A stretch of 64,000 bases of DNA from the NCBI GenBank assembly GCA_965209015.1, contig OZ242367.1, forward strand, positions 2,976,001-3,040,000. The letters run 5' to 3'. This document shows, in pieces, positions 46,480-56,358 of the stretch. The notes beneath the pieces are model-generated. The model worked only from the letters and a program-made list of their open reading frames with translations, did no database searches and was not told the origin of the DNA. Every line of letters starts with the position of its first letter. The first letter of the stretch is position 1. Position numbers and translations under genes: made by a program. Source of the stretch: Bin80 sp965209015 (GTDB taxonomy: Bacteria > Bacteroidota > Rhodothermia > Rhodothermales > Bin80).

Positions 46480-49400
46480 TTACCATTTCAGGCCCATGCT
46501 TGCACTAACTCCGTATGAAGTTGGGGCTTCGTTTGCCTCCATCGTTCGTGCGGTGGTGGCCACCGAGAATTGCAATCCCTGCTCCATGCGCAGGTTGTAT
46601 CCAACCCGATAGGCGCGCCCTCTGGAATCCAGGGTCATCCCCACGATGGAACGTCCGAGGCTTTTCTTGATCGGTGTTCCATAGCCCAGTTCTACCTCAA
46701 CATTTTGGTCGGCACTCCCCAGTGCCATGGAATGCAGCGGTGCTTTGCGCCATAGATCTCCACCATACACATTCCCCCACAGAGGACGTACCCGCATGGA
46801 GGGGCCTAGTCCGCCCGGGTTTCCATACTCAATGGATCCCATCAGTCCCCATTCCCGTAAACCTTCGTCCGTATGCAGCACCAAGGTCCGACCTCCGAGC
46901 TCCGCACGTAGTCGGTTTGTGGACCAGCGTAGACCTCCCCCCAGTTCAATCCCCAGCCCCGTCTCTGCATCGCCCCCATCCTGACGCAGAGCTGCTTCCA
47001 GATAGGGCTGCATGCCCGGTCCGACTCGTAAATTTCCCTCTACGCCGGCCCGGACCCGACGGACCCTCAGATCGGATCCGTTCTCTGTCTCTGCCGTAGC
47101 CCAAAACGCGTCTACCTCGTAGCCCAGCCGTCCGGTATTGCCCCCAGTTAGGGTTCCCGTTAGTCCTAATGCAACCAGTGCGGCATCTACCTCTGAGTCC
47201 AGTGTCTCTAATTCAGTCTCGCCGCGTCCCAGTCCCAAGAGTAGCCATGCATGCATCCCAGCGCCTGTTTGATAACTGACATATGGATAGATGCCTGTCA
47301 ATCGCGACGATGCCGTGCCCGATCGTGTCGGCGTCTCATACGTGCCTTGATCCCAGCTTTGCGCTGCCAAGAGACCGGCCATCCATCCCTGACTCCATGT
47401 ATAATCTGTTCCCAGCATCATGGTCGTGACATCCGAGCGAAGCGACAGTGCTCCCTCCCTGCCATGCATGCGTGTGAATGCTCCTTGTCCCCAGACGCTC
47501 CATCCTCCCTGCGTATACTGTGCACCACAACCGCGAAAGATCTCTCCCAGCGTCCGACGTTCATTCCCATGACGGAGCCAGGATAGATCAGGGGTGCGGC
47601 ACTGCGCCATCCCTTCCATCCGCCGAGATAATGCCTCTACCACCTGCGATGCCCAGGTGCGAAGAACTCTGGAAACATACGCATCCCGAATACTCTCTTC
47701 GTTTTCCTCTTCCATCACCGCCTCTGTGCGGGCTTGTTGAACCTCTGCATTCACGGCCGAGAGTAAAACCATAGAAAACGTCTTTGCCTCCCAGACCGGA
47801 TCGTTGGAAAGAAGCTTTACTTTGATGGTTTTGGATATCTCGCCCGGTGCAAACGTAACTTGCCCGGCTACCGGCTCATAGTCCTCTCCCGCGTGAGCAC
47901 TCCCATCCTCACTGGCATAGCTGACCAGCACTGGTAGGGAGGAGGGCATAGATAAGCTGACATCAAACATCGCCGTATGGCGGGATACCGTCATACTCTG
48001 TACCGAGACTACTGGACTCCCATCATTATCCAGAATCGTTCCGATACCCGTGCCCTGATCAATCTCTGCATGTCTTACATTGGCAAGCGTTACTTGGAAG
48101 GTTTCCTCGGGTTCTACCTCCGAATCCTCCAATACTTGGATGCGGATCTTACCTTCGGTGCTCCCCGGCTCAAAGATGACAATGCCTTTAGAGGACACAT
48201 AATCGGATCCCGCGGTTGCCGTCTCATCCGAAGATGCAAACTCAACCATCACTACTTGCGAACTGGGTCGACTGAGCCGGATCGGTAGCAGCAGTTCACC
48301 TGCATCCTCCAATGCGCGCTCATCATAGATACTCACCATGAGCTCTACCTCATCGTCCAGAATGGTTGCCTGACCGGCTACGTCTTCAATGCCATCCCCC
48401 GATAGACGCAATAGAAAGATTTCGCTCTCTTCCGGAATTTGATCGTCCAGAATCGGGACCCGGATCTCTTGTTCCAGCGCACCCGCAGGAACCGTAACGG
48501 TTCCGCTCATGGCGGTATAGTCCTGTCCAGCCATAGCCGATCCATCCTCGGTCATGTAGGTGAACGTTCGGGGGCGGCTGTCCCGACCGCTCAGTACCAC
48601 CGGAAATACCGCCTCGGGTGCCGACTCGCTGACCTCCACATCTTGGATGCGCACCGTCACCGGGGCCTCATTATCCACAATGATACCTTGTCCCTCGGAT
48701 TGCCCCAACTCCCCATTTTGTATGTTCGTCAACTCCACGAGAAAGGTTTCCTCGCCTTCAAATAGCTCATCGTCCAGAATCTGCACCTCGATGAACTGTG
48801 TCGTCTGCCCCGAAGAAAAGCGCAGCGGGCTTTGCGTTTGCACCCGATAGTCCAAAGAGGCTTGAGCGGTCTGGTCGGTGACGATAAAATCTACTTCGGT
48901 CTCGCGCCCTGACAGCGAATGAGTTAAGGTCACTTCAAAGCGAGCCCGTCCCGCATCCTCCTGCACCGTGAGCGAGGACATGAGATGTGCAAGGGGTGGT
49001 GCATCATCATCCAGAATCGTCCCCGTGGCTTGGTCATCCGCTAATTCCGCATGCTCGGGTGTGGACAACTCCAAGAGAAAGGTCTCCACCATTTCTGCTT
49101 CAAAATCATCCACAAGAGGAACGGACAACTCGCGGCGATCTATGTTCGGTGGAAAGTCTAGTATACCACGCTGGAACACATAGTCGGTGGTGGCTATCGC
49201 CGTTCCATCACGAGTCTCATACCCGACACGTACCGTCTGGGACGGATGGGGTGGGTCCAGAATCACCGTAAATGTCAATGAACCTGAACTCTCCAATTCC
49301 GAAGCATCCTCAACCCGCAACAAGTACACATCATCATCTTCTATTGTCACCGTTGCCTCGCCCGGATCCAGTGCTGTACCCTCCACCTCCGACAATCGAA

Positions 49401-52400
49401 CCTGAAAGGTCTCCGCGGACTCCGTGATCGGATCGTCCAGGATGGGAATCTCAAGGACTGCCGTCCTATTTCCCGCAGGGATCTGTAAAGAATTCTGAGG
49501 GGGCGTATAGTCCATTCTCTCGGTGGCGGTTAGTCCAATCGTTTGAACCGGTACATTCAGGTCAAATGGAGCCGCGGGAGTCACCTCAATTTGCAACTGG
49601 GCCATCCCTACATCCTCAGGAAACGTCTGATCCTGAATTGTCAGCGTAATCAATTCATCGTTATCCAGAATGGTGAGGTAGGTCCCGCTCTCGCCCGGTC
49701 CAACTGCCGGGCTTTCACCAATGATCGTAATCGTCTCTGCTGTCTCGTAGATTAAATCATCCAAGAGGGTCAAGTCAAACGTTTTGGTGCCTATTACCTC
49801 CCCAGCTGAAATCGTCAGGCCAAAAGAGGGTTCGGCTTTGTAGTCGTCTCCGGCCATAGCCGAGCCATCCCTGATCGAAACCAGTACCTCGGTGTCTTCA
49901 CTGCGCGGGGTATCCAGTCTTGCAGTTACCATGATCTCCTTACTTCCTTCGTCTTCATTCACCTCAGAGGGAGAAACCGCAAGCGTGACTCCGATGGCCT
50001 CGTCATCATCCAGAATCGTCAGCGTCACCTCCGAGGGATCAGTCACATCGTTCGCATTTGTCGCCTGGCCGCCCACCTTCAGTATCTTATCCGGTTCATC
50101 CACTAAATTGTCCACCGCCGTGATCGTAACCAGTTCCGTACTGGTCGTTAAGCCAGGGGCAATCGTCAATTTCCGGTTACTACTTAGTTGATAATTCAAA
50201 TCTGTGGCTGGTAAAATTGCATCTGCGGAGATTGTGACCACTGTCTCCTCGCTCGAGGCGGTGCTCAGATGCGCCGTCACCGTCGTGCGCCCGCGAGCTT
50301 CTGAAATTACCTCTGGATCTAACTTCAGCGTTACCTCTGGTATAGGACCCGTATCATAGAGCGTGAGTGTGGCCGGGCTCACCCGCAGACCGTTCACCGA
50401 CGTTGTTCCCGTAATCCAAATTGTCTCCTCCGGCTCATGTAGGTTATCTGGGATTGGCGTGAATGTAAACATCTCTGTCCCCTCCATCGCTTCTGCCGGA
50501 ATCGTAAGGTTAAGGGAAGACACTGCCATATAGTCAATTCCTGCCATAGCCGTACCATCTTCCACCGAAATCGTCACCTCTGTATCGGTACTCCGCGCAA
50601 AATCCAGCCTTGCCGTCACGGTAACCGGCGTGTTTTCCGCATCTTCATTTACCTCAGGTGGTGCCACTGCAAGCGTGATCTTGGTGGCATTATCATCATC
50701 CTGAATCGTCAGCGTCACATCTTCAGGATTCGTCACCCCCTGCGTATTCGTTACCGCGCCAATCACTGTTAGTGTCTCATCTGGCTCATCCACATTATCG
50801 TCCCTCGCTGTGATCGTGACCTCTCCCGTGCTATTTGTCTGTCCCGGCTCAATCGTGAGTGTATTATTGGAGCTTAATTCGTAATCCGCGGTCGTAGCAG
50901 GCGGATCTGGGACGACCGATACTTCGATCGTCGTATGTGTGCCCGACGCGAAGCTAAGACTCGCTTTGACCGTTGTGAATTTCCCTTCCATAATCCCTTC
51001 TGGATCTAAATTAAGGGTCACTACTGGCGTCGGATCCGAATCAAGGAGAATAAGCTTGGCATCAATTATGTCCAGATCGTCCACCGGTGTCGTCCCAGTA
51101 ATTTGAACCTCTTCGTCTGGTTCATCCAAATCATCCACGATTGGCGTGAATGTAAACGTCCCCGTTTCCTCTATTGCCTCTGCCGGAATCGTCAAGGCGA
51201 ACGAGGGCACATCGACGAAGTCTATCCCTGAAGTGGCCGTACCCGATTCTATCGAAATCCTGACCTCCGTGTCGGTAGTTCGTGCAAAATCCAGCCTTGC
51301 CGTCACGGTAACCGGCGTGTTTTCCGCATCTTCATTTACCTCGGGTGGTGCCACTGCAAGCGTGATCTTGGTGGCATGATCATCATCCTGAATCGTCAGC
51401 GTCACATCTTCAGGATTCGTCACCCCCTGCGGAGTCGTTACCGCGCCCATCACTGTTAGTGTCTCCTCCGGCTCATCCACATTATCGTCCCTCGCTGTGA
51501 TCGTGACCTCCTCCTCCTCTGAGCTACTGGTTTCCCCGGCGACAATCGTGAGCGTAGTGTTTTCACTCAACCTGTAATCATCAATGGTAGCGGACGGATT
51601 CGGGGTTGCCGATATCTCGACCATCATATCCGCACTCAGTGGAGCGCTCAGATTTGCCGTGACTGTTGTGAATTCCCCTTCCATAATCTCTTCTGGATCT
51701 AAATTTAGCGTTACTACCGGAGGGGGGGCCGAACAGGAAGGCACATCTCTACCAAAAATAGTGATCTTCCCTTGACTCTTCAGGTCAAGAATCTTTTGAG
51801 GCAGGCACCCGAGAGGATTACCACTCAGATACACTTGCAATCCTTCTTGAAGACCATCAAGACCATCAAAAATAAAAATATCTGGAGGCAGGGTAGTGAG
51901 GAAATTGTTTACCACCTGCAGTACCTTCAAACTGGATAGACCAGCAAGGAGAGACTCAGGCAGGTCTTCAAAGCCACATCCATTTATGACTATCTGCACT
52001 AAGCTGTTGCCGAGTCCCTCAAAAATATCCGCAGGTAGGGTGGTGAGGAGGGGATTTTTATCTATGAACAGCGTTGCCAGGCTGGAAAGTCCTTCAAAAA
52101 GATTCGCAGGCAAACTGGTGAGACTACTATTATCGCTCAGGTAAAGCCTATCCATATTAGTAAGTCCACTAAAGAGTCCCTCAGGTAGGCTCGTACGAGA
52201 ATTTTTGCTTAAGTCCAGCGATTCCAGACCGGAGAGATCAGCAAAGAGGCCCTCTGGCAGAGTGGTGAGCGGATTTTCGCTCAGGTCCAGTACCATTAGT
52301 CTGGAAAGATTGGCAAAAAGATTCGCAGGTAGATCGGTGAGATTATTCGCGGATAGTAGCAACGAATCAAGTCCAGAGAGACCGGCAAAAATGTTCGTCG

Positions 52401-52776
52401 GCAGAGTGGTGAGACCCATTGTTTCTAACTCCAGCCTTTGCAGATCGGAGAGATCAGCGAAAAGATCCTCAGGCGGAGTAACGGAAAGGGTGTTATTACT
52501 CAAGAACAACGTTTCTAAACTGGAAAGTCCGCTGAAATCAATTGACTTCAGTTCTGAGATCCCCTTATTGGCCAAGTCCAGTTCCTCAACGAGGAGTAGC
52601 TGGACATCAGTAACGGTTGCACAATTGTTATGCGGAATTTCACCAAGAATCTCGTCCCTGACTTGCGAAGTTCGATCGCAAATATCCACTACCGTTTGTG
52701 CCGCGACATCTAGTGTAAAGGATATCACAAAAAAAAACGCTGCCACACCTATGCACGAAGAGAACGATCTTTGCAT
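46480..52776 (-). CDS. Giant LRR / Calx-beta / autotransporter-barrel surface protein
   Basis: A 2098-residue protein. Residues 1-27 are a signal peptide (VAAFFFVISFTLDVAAQ). Residues about 60-330 form 10 or 11 leucine-rich repeats of the pattern LPEGLFADLSGLESLDLSKN, like animal-type LRRs. Residues about 352-1690 hold about 12 Calx-beta-like repeats, seen as VTLNLDPEEIMEGEFTTV, TLTIQDDD linkers and DDEPEETL-type acidic loops, expected to bind calcium. Residues about 1700-2098 resemble an autotransporter barrel: WSVWGQGAFTRMHGREGAL, YTWSQGWMAGLLAAQSW, ending SYGVSASMGLKW. So the repeats would be passed to the surface, with Trp as last residue. A role in adhesion or host contact is inferred. 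Repeats are alike at DNA level. Confidence 0.9.
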   Translation of the reverse strand: MQRSFSSCIGVAAFFFVISFTLDVAAQTVVDICDRTSQVRDEILGEIPHNNCATVTDVQLLLVEELDLANKGISELKSIDFSGLSSLETLFLSNNTLSVTPPEDLFADLSDLQRLELETMGLTTLPTNIFAGLSGLDSLLLSANNLTDLPANLFANLSRLMVLDLSENPLTTLPEGLFADLSGLESLDLSKNSRTSLPEGLFSGLTNMDRLYLSDNSSLTSLPANLFEGLSSLATLFIDKNPLLTTLPADIFEGLGNSLVQIVINGCGFEDLPESLLAGLSSLKVLQVVNNFLTTLPPDIFIFDGLDGLQEGLQVYLSGNPLGCLPQKILDLKSQGKITIFGRDVPSCSAPPPVVTLNLDPEEIMEGEFTTVTANLSAPLSADMMVEISATPNPSATIDDYRLSENTTLTIVAGETSSSEEEEVTITARDDNVDEPEETLTVMGAVTTPQGVTNPEDVTLTIQDDDHATKITLAVAPPEVNEDAENTPVTVTARLDFARTTDTEVRISIESGTATSGIDFVDVPSFALTIPAEAIEETGTFTFTPIVDDLDEPDEEVQITGTTPVDDLDIIDAKLILLDSDPTPVVTLNLDPEGIMEGKFTTVKASLSFASGTHTTIEVSVVPDPPATTADYELSSNNTLTIEPGQTNSTGEVTITARDDNVDEPDETLTVIGAVTNTQGVTNPEDVTLTIQDDDNATKITLAVAPPEVNEDAENTPVTVTARLDFARSTDTEVTISVEDGTAMAGIDYMAVSSLNLTIPAEAMEGTEMFTFTPIPDNLHEPEETIWITGTTSVNGLRVSPATLTLYDTGPIPEVTLKLDPEVISEARGRTTVTAHLSTASSEETVVTISADAILPATDLNYQLSSNRKLTIAPGLTTSTELVTITAVDNLVDEPDKILKVGGQATNANDVTDPSEVTLTILDDDEAIGVTLAVSPSEVNEDEGSKEIMVTARLDTPRSEDTEVLVSIRDGSAMAGDDYKAEPSFGLTISAGEVIGTKTFDLTLLDDLIYETAETITIIGESPAVGPGESGTYLTILDNDELITLTIQDQTFPEDVGMAQLQIEVTPAAPFDLNVPVQTIGLTATERMDYTPPQNSLQIPAGNRTAVLEIPILDDPITESAETFQVRLSEVEGTALDPGEATVTIEDDDVYLLRVEDASELESSGSLTFTVILDPPHPSQTVRVGYETRDGTAIATTDYVFQRGILDFPPNIDRRELSVPLVDDFEAEMVETFLLELSTPEHAELADDQATGTILDDDAPPLAHLMSSLTVQEDAGRARFEVTLTHSLSGRETEVDFIVTDQTAQASLDYRVQTQSPLRFSSGQTTQFIEVQILDDELFEGEETFLVELTNIQNGELGQSEGQGIIVDNEAPVTVRIQDVEVSESAPEAVFPVVLSGRDSRPRTFTYMTEDGSAMAGQDYTAMSGTVTVPAGALEQEIRVPILDDQIPEESEIFLLRLSGDGIEDVAGQATILDDEVELMVSIYDERALEDAGELLLPIRLSRPSSQVVMVEFASSDETATAGSDYVSSKGIVIFEPGSTEGKIRIQVLEDSEVEPEETFQVTLANVRHAEIDQGTGIGTILDNDGSPVVSVQSMTVSRHTAMFDVSLSMPSSLPVLVSYASEDGSAHAGEDYEPVAGQVTFAPGEISKTIKVKLLSNDPVWEAKTFSMVLLSAVNAEVQQARTEAVMEEENEESIRDAYVSRVLRTWASQVVEALSRRMEGMAQCRTPDLSWLRHGNERRTLGEIFRGCGAQYTQGGWSVWGQGAFTRMHGREGALSLRSDVTTMMLGTDYTWSQGWMAGLLAAQSWDQGTYETPTRSGTASSRLTGIYPYVSYQTGAGMHAWLLLGLGRGETELETLDSEVDAALVALGLTGTLTGGNTGRLGYEVDAFWATAETENGSDLRVRRVRAGVEGNLRVGPGMQPYLEAALRQDGGDAETGLGIELGGGLRWSTNRLRAELGGRTLVLHTDEGLREWGLMGSIEYGNPGGLGPSMRVRPLWGNVYGGDLWRKAPLHSMALGSADQNVEVELGYGTPIKKSLGRSIVGMTLDSRGRAYRVGYNLRMEQGLQFSVATTARTMEANEAPTSYGVSASMGLKW

Positions 52777-52789
52777 TATTCTAATAGAT

Positions 52790-52962
52790 AGTGCATACCA
52801 GAAAATCTTTCACTCACGCATTCAAGGCATAACTTAGTACTCAGATGTCCATTTTTTGCTCATTTTGGGCTAAAAACGGCCAGTTCTGGCGAACTTTGAC
52901 TTTGTCTCCGATGGCGAAGATTTTTCCGAAAAAAAGTCAATTATTGGAATTCGTATGCGTAT
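52790..52962. repeat. MITE-like repeat, copy 2 (about 173 bases)
   Basis: Related to 18143-18304: begins AGTGCATACCAGAAAATCTT and ends GGAATTCGTATGCGTA. It starts 14 bases upstream of the giant gene's ATG (minus strand), so the promoter of that gene would lie inside or beyond the repeat. Confidence 0.75.
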
Positions 52963-52992
52963 AATCCCGCTTTGGGAGGGATTGTTTCTTTC

Positions 52993-54273
52993 TTAATTGA
53001 AACTTTGGCGTCTGCATCGGTGGTTCTGGGGGTGTGGGACCAGTTTCGTGAGCGATTCTTGCAAGTCTTTTAGTTCGTCCGTGCATTTCAGTTTCTTGAG
53101 TTTCTTCTCCGTTTCAATCAACCCCATTGCAACCCAGCGGTGACACTGATCAGAGTTGTTCCACCGATGGATTCGCCGTAATCTATCTTTGAGTTGACGA
53201 TTGATATTCTCCATGATATTTGTGGTGCGTAGACTCTGTCGGACGTTCTTACCTGCGCCTAATCGGTGGAGCGTGAGTGTCGCTTCCATGCTTTCCGCTA
53301 AGCTGTTCGCGGCTCCCTGCTGCCCTTCTGCCTGTAAATCTTGATAGATTGTCGTCAGACACTCTTTTGCCTTGTCTTAAGTCTCTTGATTGTAGGCATC
53401 ATTCAACTCCTTCCGCAACGCTTCCTGATCGTCTTTCTTCCCAAGCTTTTCCACCATATTCTCCCGCTTGTGCCAAGTGCAGCGCTGAATCTGTGCGCAG
53501 TCTCCAAAAACATCCTTTACCGCCTTGTAGATCCCCTTCCCTCCATCCATCACACATAGGATCCCATACTCATAGCGAAATCCTTTCTCCACTAACCACA
53601 TCAGGAAACCCGTGATCGCCTCCGGATTTTCCGTTGAAAGTTCAATAAAGCCCAGAATGACCTTGGTTCCCTCTGCGATGACGCCCGTACAAATAAGGAT
53701 ATGTTTGTCCAGAATATTCGTTGCGTCAAACAACAGAGCCACATACGTCTCCTCGGACAGATCGCGTGCCTCTAATTCTTCCAGTACCTGTTGGCTATAT
53801 TCCTTAAAGGAACGGCTGACCGTTGAGGCACTTAACCCAAAACTGTCGGCAAATTCACGACTTATGCGGTCATAACTCCGCATGTAGATCCCCAAGAAAA
53901 TCTTCTCCGCAAGGTTCTTGATGATTTTCTCTGTCGGACGGCGCATCTTCTGGTAAGATTGCAGAGTGTGCATCCGCCTCTCTTGCATATCAAGCACCCG
54001 TGGCACCCGTATGCGAAACTTCTCTGAACGGATCCGAATGGATCCCGGGTTGGTTCCCCAGCGTGCATACCGTCCATCATGTTTTGTATCTTGCTCATGG
54101 CGTCCACCGCACAATTCCTCTACTTCGTTCGCGATGACGGTGAGCATTACCTTCGCTTGGGATTGATACGCCAACCGATGGACATTCTCAATCGGATCGG
54201 GCTGGGAAAGCATGTCCAATAGTTCCATGTTTGCCACAGGAACGCGGTTCGCCGTTCGTGTACTGTTATTCAT
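52993..54273 (-). pseudogene. IS256-family transposase with one in-frame stop
   Basis: A mutator-type transposase of about 427 codons. The 5' frame has YARWGTNPGSIRIRSEKFRI, the DDE parts EETYVALLFDATN and ILCVMDGGKGIYKAV, and RCTWHKRENMVEKLG. At 53377-53379 a TAA interrupts the frame (QET*DKAKECL). The phase is kept and homology continues with EATLTLHRLGAGKNVRQSLR, TTNIMENINRQLKD with the final Glu, to 52993. One substitution explains the loss. Confidence 0.85.
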
Positions 54274-54462
54274 TGAGTTATGGCTTTGAGAGTCCCCGCA
54301 ACCCAATGAGCTAAGCGCATTGAGCAGAAAAAGCTTGGTATTCTCGAGTTAGGGAGCAATGAAGAGGATGAATTAGGTGGAAGTATGCAAGCATAAACTG
54401 CGAATTCGCCCTGTGGAGTGTGATCCGTAGGAACTCGCACGTTGCACACTGTGCAAAGATAC

Positions 54463-55445
54463 GGTTCTACCACGAACCTTGTGGATAGAGGTCTAAACCT
54501 CCACAGAAGAATAGAATCGCACTTCTGAATTTTTCAAATATTCGGTATCCTCCTCCCGGCCGTTTTAATTTCTTAAATTTTGCCGTTTATGCGTTCTGCC
54601 TTGGCGTTGGATTGTGAGTGGCAAAGTGTATTATAGGCGCCGTCAAAATGTCGCTGAAACCTTTTCCCAACCTTGGTAACTTCCCGGATGCCCATCTACT
54701 CAACACTCTTTAGCCAGAGATCAAAATACTTCTTTGCTTCGGCGAAGGAACTACACTCAAAGATCCCCTTGAACTCTTCTCGTAACCGTTAGGCGTGACT
54801 GACTTCCAAGTTGGTTTCTTGAACGACTTTGAAGATCTCGTCTTGCTTGGCCGTACGGTTCTTTTCGTTCTTCAAAAGCACATAACGCGTCCCTTTCAAC
54901 TCGGGATGACCCTTCACTTCCCGTCTACGCACCTGATTGATTGCTTTATTCAGATCCTGAATCAGATGGAACCGATTTCAGTTGGTTAAATCCACACCGT
55001 AGAAGCTTGGCGGTGCTGGTTTGATTTTTTGGTTACTTTCAACAGATCAATCGCAACGCGCTCAAAGGCATGGGTTACATGACTGGATGAATCTGCCCAA
55101 GGAAGTTTAATCGTCTTGATTCCCTTTGGAGACTTGACCCGAGGGATACGACAGTGGATATAACCCTTAGATTGACACCAGTCAATATGACGCCATGAAC
55201 GCTCCTTGTGGTGGTCATACAACGTCCCAGATTTCCCCCGTTTCTGGACAAACAAGATGCTCTCCCGAATGGCGAAGATATACATCAACCCGGTGAGACG
55301 TTGGATCCAAAGTGATTTGGTCAAGCTGCCACTCAAGAGTGAGATCAAGAGTGTAGCGCATAAAAAAATCTATGAAGTTTAACATGAAATGGAGTAGGTT
55401 TAGTTCGCCGAAATGTACTCATTCCACACAAATTGTGGTAGAACC
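54463..55445 (-). mobile_element. Decayed ISL3-family element
   Basis: Ends GGTTCTACCACGAACC at the left and, read inward on the right, GGTTCTACCACAATTTG. Inside, minus-strand frames with many stops spell ISL3 transposase pieces: WRHIDWCQSKGYIHCRIPRV, KLPWADSSSHVTHAFER, then IQDLNKAINQVRR-like and a final SAILFFCGGLDLYPQ-like end. It is about 0.4 kb shorter than a whole element. Confidence 0.75.
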
Positions 55446-55500
55446 GATACTAATGTTGATGGATGCTTAACTTGCACTCTCGGTTGGCCCAAATTACTCT

Positions 55501-55827
55501 ATGCTCCCCACAGATCCGTATGTGCGCGTCAATACAACCGGCGCCTCCCTAAAATTATGCATTCCCCCGCTAAACGGTAGGTGTAGACTTGATCCCATGA
55601 AAAAGACCGTCAAGACCATTAAAAAATATCTATGGGGGATCCTCAATGCCATCGTTCTTGAGGTCAACAATGGGCCAGTGGAAAGTATCAATAGTGGAAT
55701 CAAGAGCGTCAAGGTCCGTGCCCGGGGATACCGAAATATACAGCAATTCGCCACTGAGATGTACTTCTATCTCGGAGGGTTGGATATGTATCCAGAGGGC
55801 TACCGAAATCAATTAACCCACTCTTAA
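55501..55827 (+). pseudogene. ISL3-type transposase C-terminal fragment
   Basis: The frame has KKTVKTIKKYLWGILNAIVL, NNGPVESINSGIKSVKVRAR and MYFYLGGLDMYPEGYR, and parallels the last 70 residues of the transposase at 12406-13629 (AKTIKNHLWGILNAIILRVS). The orientation is opposite to the relic on its left, so it is from another insertion. Confidence 0.8.
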
Positions 55828-55863
55828 GTGCGAAGAGCCATGTTTTTATTGATTTCCCGTAGA

Positions 55864-56322
55864 TCATCCTAGATTGAGAGCGTAGTATGTCCAACCAGTG
55901 ATTTTTGAATACCCCAACCTCTCGTAGAGTCGCTGGGCATGTGTATTGGTGTTCTCAGTTGCTAACTCTATCCGCGAGTAGCCATTCTGTACCGCATGAC
56001 GTCCAGCTTCCCCCAATAGCCGTTCCCCAATCCCTTGACCACGACGATCCGGCTGAACATATAGATCATTCAAAATCCAAATCGGAGACATGCGGACCGA
56101 TGAAAATGATGGATACAATTGGATGAATCCGACGATGGAACGATCACCGGTTTTCCCTACGAAAATGACAGAATCCTGGCGCTGGAAGCGCTCGGAAAGA
56201 AATCGGCGCGCTCCTTCAAGGTCTGAACTCTTTCTGTAAAATTTTCTGTAACCGTCAAATAGCTGAACTAGACCGGGTAGATCCTGGAGCGTTGCGGTCT
56301 GGATGCTGATCTTCACTTGCAT
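55864..56322 (-). CDS. GNAT-family N-acetyltransferase
   Basis: A roughly 152-residue acetyl-CoA-dependent transferase. The fold is visible: DLPGLVQLFDGYRKFYRKSS, then the strand IWILNDLYVQPDRRGQGIGE (acetyl-CoA loop RRGQGIG), and IELATENTNTHAQRLYERLG. The frame is open to 56373; I take the ATG at 56322 (MQVKISIQTATL). It is divergent from malQ, which begins 36 bases away. The substrate is unknown. Confidence 0.87.
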   Translation of the reverse strand: MQVKISIQTATLQDLPGLVQLFDGYRKFYRKSSDLEGARRFLSERFQRQDSVIFVGKTGDRSIVGFIQLYPSFSSVRMSPIWILNDLYVQPDRRGQGIGERLLGEAGRHAVQNGYSRIELATENTNTHAQRLYERLGYSKITGWTYYALNLG

Positions 56323-56358
56323 GGCACGAAATGGACGGATAGAAGTTTGCGGAATAGA

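Noticed and set aside
46480..52776. Many long plus-strand open frames across the giant surface protein gene
   Set aside because: They are antisense shadows of repeat-rich coding DNA, with no domain or start signal, while the minus frame is a continuous multi-domain protein.
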